A stretch of 64,000 nucleotides of DNA from Thalassospira australica (GCF_000763295.1 NZ_JRJE01000006.1:186001-250000); one strand, 5' to 3'. Shown: positions 44,710 through 54,690, numbered from the stretch's first letter. A program made the numbers and translations. The notes: a model not told the origin generated them from the letters alone.

Positions 44710-45195
44710 ATGCCGCAGTTTGATATTGCGACGTTCTCGGAACAGATCTTCTGGCTGTTCGTTATTTTCACCATCTTGTATTTCTTGATGTCGAAAATTG
44801 CGCTGCCGAAGGTCGGTGAAGTTCTCGAACGCCGTCAAAAAAACATCGAAGACAATCTTGGCAAGGCACGGGCGTTGAAAGACGAAACCGATGCCGCCAT
44901 CGCGAAGTACGAGGCTGCCCTGGCAGAAGCTCGTGATGCCGCTCAGGCTGATATTCGCGAAGCGTCGGAAAAGGCTGCTGCAGAGCAGGCTAAGAAAACC
45001 GAAGCAATGGTCAAGAAGCTGTCTAAAAAGACATCTGATGCCGAGAAGGCTATTGCGGATGCAAAAACGGACGCAATGACGGGTGTTGCAGAAGCAGCAT
45101 CGGAAATCGCCCGCGAAGCAACCGACAAACTTATCGGTGTCAAGGTTCAGGCCAAAACTGCCGACAAGGCTGTTTCGGCAATCGTAGGAGAGTAA
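44710..45195 (+). CDS. atpF': ATP synthase F0 subunit b'
   Basis: A 161-residue peripheral stalk subunit. One N-terminal helix (FWLFVIFTILYFLMSKIALP, about residues 14-33) is followed by a long charged coiled coil rich in Ala, Lys and Glu. Photosynthetic bacteria and alphaproteobacteria have two unlike b subunits; this is the b' (AtpG/AtpX) form, placed between c and b. Four bases separate it from atpF. Confidence 0.93.
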   Translation: MPQFDIATFSEQIFWLFVIFTILYFLMSKIALPKVGEVLERRQKNIEDNLGKARALKDETDAAIAKYEAALAEARDAAQADIREASEKAAAEQAKKTEAMVKKLSKKTSDAEKAIADAKTDAMTGVAEAASEIAREATDKLIGVKVQAKTADKAVSAIVGE

Positions 45196-45199
45196 GACA

Positions 45200-45703
45200 A
45201 TGGCAACCCAAGAGGTTACTTTCCTTACCGATCCATACACCTGGACCACGCTTTCTTTCGTGCTGGTCGTTGGCTTTGGCGGTTTCAAAGCCGTTAAAGG
45301 TATCTCCGCTGCGCTTGATAAACGTGCAGAGAAGATTTCCAACGAACTGGACGAAGCACAGCGTCTTCGCGAGGAAGCCCAAGAGCTTCTGGCCAACTAT
45401 CAGGCCAAACAACGTGAAGCGCTTAAGGAAGCTGACGAAATCCGTGCGCATGCCAAGGCTGAGGCCGACCGTATGCTCGAGAGCGCCCAGGCAGAGTTGA
45501 AAGCGGCCCTTAAACGCCGTGAACAACAGGCTCTGGATCGTATCTCCAATCTCGAAAGTCAGGCTATCGCTGAAGTTCGTGCGCATGTCGCCGAAATCGC
45601 AGCCAAGGCCACCACCGCTCTTGTTTCTGACAAGGTTTCCGGTGCAAAGGCAGACGAGTTGGTTAACAGCGCGATCGCGGAAATCAAAGTTCGTCTGAAC
45701 TGA
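45200..45703 (+). CDS. atpF: ATP synthase F0 subunit b
   Basis: A 167-residue peripheral stalk subunit. The membrane segment TWTTLSFVLVVGFGGFKAV is near residues 14-32; the remainder is an Ala/Glu/Arg coiled coil with QREALKEADEIRAHAKAEAD. It forms a heterodimer with b' that holds F1 still. It is the last gene of the operon, followed by a strong terminator. Confidence 0.94.
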   Translation: MATQEVTFLTDPYTWTTLSFVLVVGFGGFKAVKGISAALDKRAEKISNELDEAQRLREEAQELLANYQAKQREALKEADEIRAHAKAEADRMLESAQAELKAALKRREQQALDRISNLESQAIAEVRAHVAEIAAKATTALVSDKVSGAKADELVNSAIAEIKVRLN

Positions 45704-45730
45704 TTTTTTCCGGTTTCCGGAAACGCGAAA

Positions 45731-45761
45731 ACCCCGCAGCATTGCTGCGGGGTTTTTGTTT
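45731..45761 (+). terminator. Rho-independent terminator of the F0 operon
   Basis: ACCCCGCAGC (45731-45740) pairs with GCTGCGGGGT (45744-45753), loop ATT, followed by TTTTGTTTTT. Confidence 0.92.
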
Positions 45762-45810
45762 TTCTGTTTAATCGTCGCCCTTGTGGGTGACGGTCTGACG
45801 CCAAGTTGCG

Positions 45811-46761
45811 TTAACCACGATTATGCGCTCCATCCAGATCAAGGTCGGGGCCAACTGGAACAACGCCTGACGGGTTCACCGACGGGTGGCTTTGATAGTA
45901 ATGGTTCTTGATGTGATCCATGTGGACTGTTTCCTTAACACTAGGGTGTTGATAAAGCGCCTTGGTGTAGTTCCATAAATTGGGATACTCGTGGAGCATC
46001 TGCCGATTGCATTTGAAATGCCCGTGATAAACCGGGTCAAAACGGACCAATGTCGGAAACAGCCGCCAGTCGGCCTCTGTGAGCTGATCACCAGCAAGGT
46101 AACGTTGCTGGCCAAGGCGGTCTTCAAGCCAGTCTAGCGTGCCAAAAAGGGCCGTAATGGCTTCTTCGTAAGCTTTCTGGCTGGTGGCGAACCCTGATTT
46201 ATAGACGCCGTTATTGACATCGGTATAAACGCGCGCATTTACGGCATCAATTTCATCGCGCAGATGGTCGGGGTAATAGTCGCCTTCGCCAGCTCCGACA
46301 CCATCAAATGCACTATTGAACATTCGGATGATTTCAGCGGATTCATTGCTGACCAATTTGTTGGTTTTTTTATCCCACAAGACAGGGACTGTGACCCGAC
46401 CGGTGTAATCGGCCAAAGCATCGGCATAGACCTGATACAGGAAGTCACGATCAGCAAGATCATCAGCCAGACCAGCGTCACGATCGAACTGCCAACCATT
46501 ATCCCCCATGTGCCAATGCACGACAGAGACCGATATCATATCGCCAAGCCCCTTAAGCGCCCGGAATATTAAGGTGCGATGTGCCCACGGACAGGCATAG
46601 GACACATAAAGATGATAGCGCCCGGCTTCTGCCGGGAACTCTGCCTCCGGGTCGGGTGACAGCCAGTTTCGAAATGCAGAATCCTGACGTTTGAATTTGC
46701 CATCACGATTTTTGGCAAGCAGCGCTTCGGTTTGCCATTCGCCGTTTACGAGTTGTCCCAT
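45811..46761 (-). CDS. Glutathione S-transferase, glutathionyl-hydroquinone reductase type
   Basis: A 316-residue omega-like GST of the YqjG/PcpF group, which removes glutathione from glutathionyl-hydroquinones. The catalytic cysteine is in YVSYACPWAHRTLIFRALKG near residue 54; SNESAEIIRMFNSAFD binds glutathione near 155; the C-terminal helical domain includes TEADWRLFPTLVRFDPVYHG. Length matches the group (about 310-330). It is divergent from a LysR regulator gene with a gap of 182 bases, a common regulator-target layout. Confidence 0.9.
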   Translation of the reverse strand: MGQLVNGEWQTEALLAKNRDGKFKRQDSAFRNWLSPDPEAEFPAEAGRYHLYVSYACPWAHRTLIFRALKGLGDMISVSVVHWHMGDNGWQFDRDAGLADDLADRDFLYQVYADALADYTGRVTVPVLWDKKTNKLVSNESAEIIRMFNSAFDGVGAGEGDYYPDHLRDEIDAVNARVYTDVNNGVYKSGFATSQKAYEEAITALFGTLDWLEDRLGQQRYLAGDQLTEADWRLFPTLVRFDPVYHGHFKCNRQMLHEYPNLWNYTKALYQHPSVKETVHMDHIKNHYYQSHPSVNPSGVVPVGPDLDLDGAHNRG

Positions 46762-46861
46762 CTTGGTCCTCCGCAGTCCGGTTTGCCAAACGCTGGGATG
46801 GGGTTTGGTGGTTGTACCGGACAGTTGAATTTGCTGTTGGGATCATTGTCTTCATTCCCGC

Positions 46862-46873
46862 ATTGAACGCAAT
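46862..46873. promoter_or_regulatory. Candidate LysR-type binding site between GST and lysR genes
   Basis: ATTG-AACG-CAAT is a perfect four-base inverted repeat with a four-base spacer, lying 71-82 bases before the regulator ATG and about 100 bases before the GST ATG. It is a plausible but unproven operator. Confidence 0.25.
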
Positions 46874-46943
46874 CCGCTGTTGTGACATTTATTTGTTTCC
46901 TTTTGCGCAACAGTCAGGTTGTGCAGTGATCAGGAGAACAGCG

Positions 46944-47909
46944 ATGTTGATCGGCAATCTGGACGGTATGACGGTTTTCGCCCGCGTGGTCGAAGAACAG
47001 AGTTTTTCCGGTGCTGCGCGCAAACTTGGCATGTCCAAATCAGCGGTCAGCAAACATGTGACCAAGCTTGAAGACAGTCTTGGCATTCGCCTTTTAAACC
47101 GTACCACTCGTCGGCTGAGCCTGACGGATGCCGGGTCGACGTTCTATCAGCACTGCGCGCGCGTGGTCGAAGAAATCGAAACGGCTGAACATGCATTAAC
47201 CGACTTGCGCGGCACGCCACGGGGAACGCTGCGCGTGTCTGCACCGCTGACTTTCGGGCAGATGTATATGCCGCAACTGGTCACGGAATTTATGGAAAAA
47301 TATCCCGGGCTTCATGTCGATATCCATTTGGCAGACCACATGGTTGATCTGGTGGCCGAAGGCATTGATATGGCTGTACGGATTACGCGGCTTAAGGATT
47401 CAAGTCTGATTGCGCGCAAACTTGCCGAATTTACCGGCCACGTGGTGGCATCACCGGACTATCTCGCTCAATATGGCGAACCCAAAACTCCGCAGGAATT
47501 GACCGAACATAGAACGATTTCCTATACAAACATTCCCAGTCCCAATATCTGGGATTTTGAAGGACCCGAAGGTCAGGTCTCGGTTCGGATCAATCCGGTG
47601 ATGTCGTGCAATAACGGCGAGTTTACATCAATTGCCGCCATCCGCGGGCTTGGCATCGCGCGCGAACCGGAATTCATCGTTGCAGAAGCACTGCGGGAAG
47701 GGCGCCTTGTACCGATCCTGCAAGATTATGATCCGCTTAGTCGTGGCGGGATTTACGCGGTTTATCCCGAACGCCGCCATCTGCCCAGCAAGGTGCGCGT
47801 CTTTATTGATTTCCTGGTCGAGAAATTCAAAGGCGGTCTGTGTAACTTTCACAATGACGCCTGTGTTGAATATCGCAAAGGACGGGGGCGTCAGCGCCCG
47901 ACACCGTGA
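46944..47909 (+). CDS. LysR-family transcriptional regulator
   Basis: A 321-residue regulator. The winged helix-turn-helix at the N-terminus contains FSGAARKLGMSKSAVSKHVT and LNRTTRRLSLTDAG; the remaining 230 residues form the periplasmic-binding-like effector domain. It belongs to the large group whose members control adjacent oxidoreductase or GST genes in response to quinones or aromatic compounds. ATG at 46944 follows AGGAG. It ends directly against the convergent VWA-like gene. Confidence 0.9.
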   Translation: MLIGNLDGMTVFARVVEEQSFSGAARKLGMSKSAVSKHVTKLEDSLGIRLLNRTTRRLSLTDAGSTFYQHCARVVEEIETAEHALTDLRGTPRGTLRVSAPLTFGQMYMPQLVTEFMEKYPGLHVDIHLADHMVDLVAEGIDMAVRITRLKDSSLIARKLAEFTGHVVASPDYLAQYGEPKTPQELTEHRTISYTNIPSPNIWDFEGPEGQVSVRINPVMSCNNGEFTSIAAIRGLGIAREPEFIVAEALREGRLVPILQDYDPLSRGGIYAVYPERRHLPSKVRVFIDFLVEKFKGGLCNFHNDACVEYRKGRGRQRPTP

Positions 47910-49985
47910 TCACTTGCTTTCAATTCGCCAGCCCAGCAAACAGATCGCCCCGACCAAAAGGGCAATCAACGGAATGGGCAACAAACTGGTAATTCCGCCA
48001 ATCACGGTCTTGAGGCTGTTGGTTTCAACAAATCCTGCCCAATTGCTGCCATGCCAGACGCGGTCTTTCGGAACGTGGCGGAAGTCCGGAAGACCATCTT
48101 CGATCCGCCCGATATATCCGTTATTGTGATCGACCAGACTGCTCAGAAGGTCAGGCGTTGAGTTGGTATTCTGGGTTTCGGCAGTCAACACGTCACGATC
48201 AACATGTAAGGCCGACTGGCTGTGGTTGTCCTGATCACGAACCCGAACCCTGATCAGTCCGCGCGTCGAAATCGGAACGGTCGCCTGCCAGGTTTGGTCT
48301 GGAAGCTGTTCAAAGGGGGCGTTGATCTGCTGACCGGTTTCAGGGTTGATGACGCTGGCGGTTTCGGGCGGTGCGCCGATTTTGCGCCAATTCAGGATCA
48401 GGCTGTCACCATCGGGGCTGCGTTCGGTGCGGACTGTGTTTTCATCAAGGGCCGGTTCCTTCATCAGCCAGTGTGACAGGCGGCGCAACAGTTCTGCCAC
48501 GGGCCCACCGCCATCATGTCCGCGCTGCCACAGCCACATCTGATCGGAACTCAGCATCGCGACACGGCCTTCTTCCACCCGTTGCATGGTCAAAAGCGGC
48601 ATGTCGTCGACGCCGGTCAAAAGGGTCATCGCATCCGGATCAGAAACCCGTGTTTCGATTTGGCGATACCAATGCCCCCATTTCGGCGGGGTGCTTGGTG
48701 ATCCTGCAATCGCAGTTGTGACCGGGTGCAAGCGACCGGCCTGGTTTACGCGTGGCACAAAGGGTTGTTCGACAACGCGCCCGGTGGGAACAGCAGGCAT
48801 CAAGTCGTTTAGTGCCGTGCTTGAAAGTCCGTCGATACCAACATATTCCGGGCCGGCGACAACAAGTGCAGCCCCACCCCAACGGACGAAATCAACGACC
48901 TTTTCAAGGTAGTGCGGCGGCAGAACCCCGCGCATCTGATAGCGGTCAAAAATGATCAGATCAAACTGGCGCAGGCGGACTTCAAACAGATCACGGATTG
49001 GAAACGGGATCAGGGCCAGTTCATTGATCGGGGTGTCGTCGCCCTTTTCTGGTGGGCGCAAAATGGTGAAATGGACAAGATCAACACCGGGATCGGCACG
49101 CAAAAGGTTACGCCATGCCCGCTCACCTGGATGGGGTTCACCAGACAACAGCAAAACACGCAGACGGTCACGCACGCCCGTGGTTTCAAGGATCAATCGG
49201 TTGTTGGCTTTGTCGGTTTCGTCGGCCAGCGTATCCATCCGCAGTTCGGCGAGAACCGAACCCGCATGGGGTACGGGAATGGTGACGCGTTGTTGTTCGT
49301 TGGCAGGCAGGATTAGGTTGCTTTCGGTGCCATCTTCCAACAGCATTTGAACCGGGATTGGTGTGCCTTGGGCCAGTTGGGGATCAATGGCCTCGATCAT
49401 GAAATCGGCATTCTTGCCGACAATGCCATAATCCGCACTTTGGCGGATCACCAGGCGGCGATCACGTTCATCGCGTCCACCACTGATCAGAACATGCAAC
49501 GGTGCATCAAGATCAAGGCTGTTGGGTACATCGTGAACCTGACCATCGGTGATCATCATAACACCGCCCAGCCGTTCACGCGGCAAACCGCCCAGCAACC
49601 GGTCCAGCACGGCAAACATCCGGGTGTCGGCTTCGCCCGATACATCTTCAAACCGCAATTCGACGGATGGATTATCTGCAAACGTGTTGCGCAATTCTTC
49701 GATTGCCATGTCGGTTTGCGCGGGGCGATCTGCAATGCGTTGGCTGGCGGATCGGTCGACAAGAACCAGAACGATGTCGCTGAGTTTTTCACTTTCGCGG
49801 TCAGTAAATTGTGGCGCCAGAAGAGTCAGTAAAACCAGTACCATCACAACCGCGCGCCAAACCGTGCCGCGCAACTTGAAAATGGTGAACAGGATGACCG
49901 AAGCCAAACATGCAACAGCGAGAATTTGCAGGATGCCAACATCCAGCAAAGGCGAAAATTGAAGATTTTGCCATCCCTGATTCAT
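47910..49985 (-). CDS. Membrane protein with VWA-like and glutamine-amidotransferase-like domains
   Basis: A 691-residue protein. Two N-terminal helices (about residues 15-60) and one C-terminal helix (about 667-687) anchor a large periplasmic part. A VWA-like fold appears as VLVLVDRSASQ (an intact MIDAS-type D-x-S-x-S) and VMMITDGQVHD. Beyond residue 280, RVLLLSGEPHPGERAWRNLL and the later WGGAALVVAGPEYVG resemble class I glutamine-amidotransferase-like folds without catalytic residues. It overlaps the DUF4159 gene by four bases and closes the MoxR cluster. Confidence 0.8.
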   Translation of the reverse strand: MNQGWQNLQFSPLLDVGILQILAVACLASVILFTIFKLRGTVWRAVVMVLVLLTLLAPQFTDRESEKLSDIVLVLVDRSASQRIADRPAQTDMAIEELRNTFADNPSVELRFEDVSGEADTRMFAVLDRLLGGLPRERLGGVMMITDGQVHDVPNSLDLDAPLHVLISGGRDERDRRLVIRQSADYGIVGKNADFMIEAIDPQLAQGTPIPVQMLLEDGTESNLILPANEQQRVTIPVPHAGSVLAELRMDTLADETDKANNRLILETTGVRDRLRVLLLSGEPHPGERAWRNLLRADPGVDLVHFTILRPPEKGDDTPINELALIPFPIRDLFEVRLRQFDLIIFDRYQMRGVLPPHYLEKVVDFVRWGGAALVVAGPEYVGIDGLSSTALNDLMPAVPTGRVVEQPFVPRVNQAGRLHPVTTAIAGSPSTPPKWGHWYRQIETRVSDPDAMTLLTGVDDMPLLTMQRVEEGRVAMLSSDQMWLWQRGHDGGGPVAELLRRLSHWLMKEPALDENTVRTERSPDGDSLILNWRKIGAPPETASVINPETGQQINAPFEQLPDQTWQATVPISTRGLIRVRVRDQDNHSQSALHVDRDVLTAETQNTNSTPDLLSSLVDHNNGYIGRIEDGLPDFRHVPKDRVWHGSNWAGFVETNSLKTVIGGITSLLPIPLIALLVGAICLLGWRIESK

Positions 49986-52699
49986 CGCCCCAACCTTTCG
50001 AGAATGGCGGGGATATGAACCTGATCGCCCTTGTAACTGCCAGTCAGGGCATACATCACCAGATTGACGCCAAAGCGATAAGCCATTTCGCGTTGACGCG
50101 GCGAGATGTCTTCTGAACGCGCTTCATCGCGCCCTTCGGGAATGATCCATGCTGATGCCCAGTCGTTGCCACCAAACAGAACGGATGCAACGCCATCAAG
50201 ACGCTGACTGGGCCGGGCATCAAGCCACAAGGGTTCGGAAAACCGCCCAAAGGCATGATCAAGCAAATAGAAGCTGCGAAACAGGATGTGATCGCTTGGC
50301 GCACGGTCAAGAAGAGGAACCTCAAGACCTGCCAAAAGCCGCCGCAGGCGGGCAGGCTGAACTTCGCGGTCGCGACTGTCGATCAGTATCATCCCGCCAT
50401 TATTGAGATAGCGGTTCAACCGGTCTTGTGCGCGCTCGGAAAACGGCTGCTGCCCATCGACCAGGGGCCAGTAGATCAGGGGATAGAAACTCAGTTCATC
50501 GGTTTCGGGGTTAATGGCATCAACCGTATTTAAATCCGCTGCACTGCGTCGACGCAGGATTTCTGTCAGGCCGGTCATTCCCGCCCGGCTCAGGCGATCG
50601 ACTGGGGCATTGCCGGTTTCAAGATACGCCAGACGGGGTTGCAAGGCGGCTTCCTGAAGCGTGGCCGCCTGCGCCGGAGAAACCCCTGATAGGGCCGTAA
50701 AGGCACCTGCCACCCCGGTAACGGTTGCCACGAACAGGATGGAAGTCAGGGCGTTGCTGCGGCGGTTGCGACGCAATGAAACATGATTGAGCACCAGCAG
50801 GATCAACGCATCAAACAACAACAGGATGAAAGCGGCAAAAAGACACAGTGCCGCGAGATCAATCTGGCTTTGCGCCATGATTTCACGGCTGCTGATGCCC
50901 GGTGGCCACACGATATCCTTGCCGATGTTTGACAGTGACGGGCCAAGATTCAAGGCAACGGCCTGACCGTTCTGCCCATAAATGCCCGGCGGGTGACGTG
51001 GGTTGGGCGTTGGCAACGGGGTTTGAACGGGCAGGATCAGGGCATCGGGCTGATGGGGGCGGCCAAAGCCATCAAGAATGGTTTGGGGCGGCAGGCTGGT
51101 GCGCAGTTCCGCATCGCTTCGGTTGCTGGGGCTGGCAAGTGGCAGGATTTGTTGCCACAGCTCCACAAACAGGCCTGACATCGGAAGGTTCGACCAATCA
51201 GCCCAGGGCGTAACGTGAAACAGAACAACTCGGCCGGAATTGCGCGGCGTGCTGGTGATAAGCGGCGTGCCATCGGTCAGTCTTGCCCATGTTTTACTGA
51301 CAATATCCGGGTCTGGTTCTGCCAGTAGTTGGCGGTTGACCGTGATGTCATCAGGCACGGAAATGCCGTGAAACGGGCTGTTTTCGGGGAAATCAAGCAG
51401 GCGTTTGGGCTTTTCCCAGGACATTGACCCACCGAAATCCCGGTTGCCCAGGCGCAAGGTGACCGGCAGGAAATCCTTGCCAATCTGGCTTGAACTATCC
51501 CCGGCAAACCGAACCAGCATCCCGCCATCATTTACCCAGCGTTCAAGAGCTTTGAATTGGCTGCCCAATCCCGAAATCGCCCCGGCCGAAACCAGAACGT
51601 CGACCTTGGTTTCAAGCAAGGTGCCAAGTGGAGCATATGTCACATCGGCATAAGGGGAAATGGCCCGATCCAGAAAGAAATATTGGTCGGATAAAACACC
51701 CGGACTGTCGCCGGAACTGACAATCACGCCTACACGGCGTTGCTGCCATCGTGCGCCCGTCTGAAACATCGTCGCGGCACTTTCCATACCCTCTATGCTG
51801 ACGGATTGAATGGCGTTGGAGATGTCACTGGGCAAAAGGATCGTCGCGGTGCTCTGGTCGGTGTTTGGGGCCAGTTCTACGGTATGGCGCAACAAGACAG
51901 TGCCGCGCTCACCACGTGCCAGAAGGTTCACATTGCGCGGCAAATCGGTTTGGTTATGGGCAAGGGTTGCCACCATACCGGTACGTGATCGCCCAAGCGA
52001 CTGGATGGCAATACGGTCACTTACAAGAGGCCCGATTGTTGTGATGGGGGCGATATCAAGCAATTCTGATGCGATTTCTGCCTTGCCGGGACTGTCCATC
52101 TGACCCGTAAGCCACAAAATGCTGCCGATTGCCCGGTTCATTTCGGGACGTTCTGAAATCATATCCGACAGGGCATTATAGTCCGATGGCCAAGGGCGCG
52201 GTTGCAGCCGGTCAAACAGGGATTTGGTTTCATTCGGGGATACTGGCCCGATGATATCAGGAAGCTTCCATGTCGATGCACCAGCGGCCTCGGGTGCTGT
52301 TTGCGCGACATATACAGTTTGCAGATCAAATCGCGCCTGATTGGCAATCTGTTCCAGCGCGGCACGGTATTGGCGCCAATTGGGGGCACTGTCCCATCCA
52401 TTATCAGCGATGATCAGGATTGCGCCATCGCTGCTGGCGAAATCATTGCGGTTCATGACCGGGCGTGCAGCAGCAATGATCAACAGGGTGATGATCAAAC
52501 AGCGCAGGATGGTTTGCCACAGTGGCGCGCGCTGGATATCGCGGCGCTGGCTTTTAAGGCCACGCAACAAACGGGCAGCAGGAAAAACAATGTTCCTGGG
52601 CGAACGCGGGGCCGATCTGATCAGCAGCCAGACAATTGGCAGTACCATCAGGCCTGCCAGCATCGCAGGATACAGGAATGTGATGGCCGACAGGCTCAT
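49982..52699 (-). CDS. BatA-N-terminal/DUF4159 membrane protein
   Basis: A 905-residue protein with a BatA-type N-terminus (FLYPAMLAGLMVLPIVWLLI, then the FPAARLL motif), a second helix near 62-80, a long periplasmic part, two more helices near 630-690, and a C-terminal DUF4159 domain from about residue 700 (RLAYLETGNAPVDRLSRAG, FYPLIYWPLVDG, LNNGGMILIDSRD). It resembles proteins of the aerotolerance (Bat) operons with MoxR ATPases. Function is not known; a chaperone-like or envelope assembly role is inferred from context. It overlaps neighbours by four bases on each side. Confidence 0.85.
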   Translation of the reverse strand: MSLSAITFLYPAMLAGLMVLPIVWLLIRSAPRSPRNIVFPAARLLRGLKSQRRDIQRAPLWQTILRCLIITLLIIAAARPVMNRNDFASSDGAILIIADNGWDSAPNWRQYRAALEQIANQARFDLQTVYVAQTAPEAAGASTWKLPDIIGPVSPNETKSLFDRLQPRPWPSDYNALSDMISERPEMNRAIGSILWLTGQMDSPGKAEIASELLDIAPITTIGPLVSDRIAIQSLGRSRTGMVATLAHNQTDLPRNVNLLARGERGTVLLRHTVELAPNTDQSTATILLPSDISNAIQSVSIEGMESAATMFQTGARWQQRRVGVIVSSGDSPGVLSDQYFFLDRAISPYADVTYAPLGTLLETKVDVLVSAGAISGLGSQFKALERWVNDGGMLVRFAGDSSSQIGKDFLPVTLRLGNRDFGGSMSWEKPKRLLDFPENSPFHGISVPDDITVNRQLLAEPDPDIVSKTWARLTDGTPLITSTPRNSGRVVLFHVTPWADWSNLPMSGLFVELWQQILPLASPSNRSDAELRTSLPPQTILDGFGRPHQPDALILPVQTPLPTPNPRHPPGIYGQNGQAVALNLGPSLSNIGKDIVWPPGISSREIMAQSQIDLAALCLFAAFILLLFDALILLVLNHVSLRRNRRSNALTSILFVATVTGVAGAFTALSGVSPAQAATLQEAALQPRLAYLETGNAPVDRLSRAGMTGLTEILRRRSAADLNTVDAINPETDELSFYPLIYWPLVDGQQPFSERAQDRLNRYLNNGGMILIDSRDREVQPARLRRLLAGLEVPLLDRAPSDHILFRSFYLLDHAFGRFSEPLWLDARPSQRLDGVASVLFGGNDWASAWIIPEGRDEARSEDISPRQREMAYRFGVNLVMYALTGSYKGDQVHIPAILERLGR

Positions 52700-53649
52700 G
52701 ACATCTCCTGGCTGTTGTGGTGATGCAATGTCGGGCGACCGCGCCCGTTTGATCCGCTTTGATTTTGCCGTTGGCTTAAGTGTTGATACAGCGCAAGCAG
52801 GGTCGGGCTGACACTTTCGGATGTGACGTGCCGATCATACAGCCAGTTGTTCTGGCGTGCTGCATCGCGGACGGTTGCACGCCATTTCTGCGCACGTTTC
52901 TTGAAACCATCAGCAATGTCTTCAAATTTTTCGCTGCGGAAGATCATCTGGTCGTCCGTATCGAATAGATCAACCCGTCCCTGAAAGGGGGGGGATATTT
53001 CCGCAGGGTCAAGAATTTGAACCAGCGCACCGTCGTTCTGATATTGACCAAGACGCCGGATGGCGCGGCCTGTTTTCTCGCCCGCGTCAGAGAGTTCAAG
53101 AAAATCGCCAAGGATCAGAACAGAATGTTTTCGGCCGGGGTGAATGTTTGCGCCGTGCTTGGAAATGTTTTGCGGGCTTGCCATCATTGCATGGGCCAGC
53201 TTTTCAAGATGTTCTGCCGATGTAATGCGCGTGCGTTCACCATCAAATGTCCCAACCGTCTCTCCATTGCGGATCAGAAGGTCTGCCAGCGCGATGGAAA
53301 TGATCAGGGTGCGTTCGGCCTTGGATGGCAGGTTGTCATGCGATGCCCAATGCGTGGATGGGGAAAGAACCGGCCAAATCCAGTAATTGTGACTGGCCTG
53401 CCATTCTGTCTGGCGAATGAAGGTGTGCTCGCTGCGTGCAGAGCGGCGCCAGTCAATCTGATTGGTCGGGTCGCCTGGAACATAGGGGCGAAACTGCCAG
53501 AAATCGCTACCTGGACCAACCTTGCGATTGCCATGCAGGCCGCCTCGCAGACTGATAGCCGTTCTGCGCGACTCGTCAATCAATTGGGGCAGTCGTGCCG
53601 CAAGGGCGCGGGCGGCAGCGACATGATCATGCACGCCGGTGGGAACCAA
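52696..53649 (-). CDS. DUF58 domain protein
   Basis: A 317-residue protein with a DUF58 core. The family signature appears as FRPYVPGDPTNQIDWRRSAR near residues 52-71, then a VWA-like remainder (SVLILGDFLELSD). DUF58 proteins are nearly always encoded beside MoxR ATPases and are probably clients or adapters. It starts with TTG at 53649, nine bases after AAGGAG and right after the MoxR stop; a GTG five codons on is an alternative. Confidence 0.88.
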   Translation of the reverse strand: MVPTGVHDHVAAARALAARLPQLIDESRRTAISLRGGLHGNRKVGPGSDFWQFRPYVPGDPTNQIDWRRSARSEHTFIRQTEWQASHNYWIWPVLSPSTHWASHDNLPSKAERTLIISIALADLLIRNGETVGTFDGERTRITSAEHLEKLAHAMMASPQNISKHGANIHPGRKHSVLILGDFLELSDAGEKTGRAIRRLGQYQNDGALVQILDPAEISPPFQGRVDLFDTDDQMIFRSEKFEDIADGFKKRAQKWRATVRDAARQNNWLYDRHVTSESVSPTLLALYQHLSQRQNQSGSNGRGRPTLHHHNSQEMS

Positions 53650-54690
53650 TTAGCTGTTCTCCTTAAGGTGGGTAAGCGCATTGGTAATCAGCCCCTTGGC
53701 GGTAAAGCCTTCTGCACGTGCCCCGTATGTCAGACCAAAGCGATGGCGCAACACGGGAACTGCAAGTTCTTCGATATCTTCGACAGAGGGGGCGAAACGA
53801 CCAAATAGCATTGCCCGTGCCCGGCACGCCAGCGACAAGGCCTGTGCGGCACGCGTGCCCGGACCCCAGGCAACATTGTCGCGAATATCAACAAGTGTGG
53901 TGCTTTCCGGGCGGCATTCGCGGCACAGGGCGATGATGGTGTCCAGAACCCGGTCAGGCATCGGCAGGCGCCTCACAAAATCCTGTGCTTCGATCAGATC
54001 ATCGGTCTGAAGAACCTGACGCGGTCGGGCCGGATAGCGACTGGTGGTCTCCGTCACGATTTTGCGTTCTTCATCGGCATCCGGGTAACCAAGACGAACT
54101 TCAAGCAGGAAACGGTCAAGCTGGGCTTCGGGTAGCGGATAGGTCCCTTCCTGTTCAAGCGGGTTCTGGGTCGCCAAAACATGGAATGGTTTGGGGAGTT
54201 TGTGGCTATAACCTGCGACCGACACTTCGCGTTCCTGCATCGCTTGTAGCAATGCGGACTGGGTACGCGGGCTGGCGCGGTTGATTTCATCGGCCAGAAG
54301 CAACTGGCAGAAAACCGGTCCCTTGATAAAGCGAAACGCGCGTTTGCCATCGCCACCTTCTTCTAGCACTTCAGACCCCAGAATGTCGGCAGGCATCAGG
54401 TCGGGGGTGAATTGAACACGTTTGTCCAGCAGGCCAAGTACTTTGCCCAAAGTGTGCGCAAGCAATGACTTGCCAAGGCCCGGCGCACCGACCATCAGAA
54501 CATGCCCACCTGATAAAATACCGATAAGTGTTTGCTCTATGGCATCATTCTGCCCAAATATAATGCTAGAAACCATTTTGCGGGCTTCGCCAAGTCGTGC
54601 GACACATTCGTCCAGACGAGTCGCATCGCGTTCCAGACTACTCTCCTGGGAGAAACCCATTTCTTCGGGAAATTTTGGCGCGTTTGTCAT
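53650..54690 (-). CDS. MoxR-family AAA ATPase
   Basis: A 346-residue AAA+ ATPase of the MoxR group. Walker A is VGAPGLGKSLLAHTLG near residue 72, Walker B is LLADEINRASPRTQSALLQA near 137, followed by LATQNPLEQEGTYPLPEAQL and the arginine-bearing DRFLLEVRLGYPD. MoxR proteins act as chaperones that load cofactors or activate VWA-domain partners. It is first in the four-gene cluster. The ATG at 54690 lacks a clear ribosome binding site; upstream codons to 54765 look non-coding. Confidence 0.92.
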   Translation of the reverse strand: MTNAPKFPEEMGFSQESSLERDATRLDECVARLGEARKMVSSIIFGQNDAIEQTLIGILSGGHVLMVGAPGLGKSLLAHTLGKVLGLLDKRVQFTPDLMPADILGSEVLEEGGDGKRAFRFIKGPVFCQLLLADEINRASPRTQSALLQAMQEREVSVAGYSHKLPKPFHVLATQNPLEQEGTYPLPEAQLDRFLLEVRLGYPDADEERKIVTETTSRYPARPRQVLQTDDLIEAQDFVRRLPMPDRVLDTIIALCRECRPESTTLVDIRDNVAWGPGTRAAQALSLACRARAMLFGRFAPSVEDIEELAVPVLRHRFGLTYGARAEGFTAKGLITNALTHLKENS

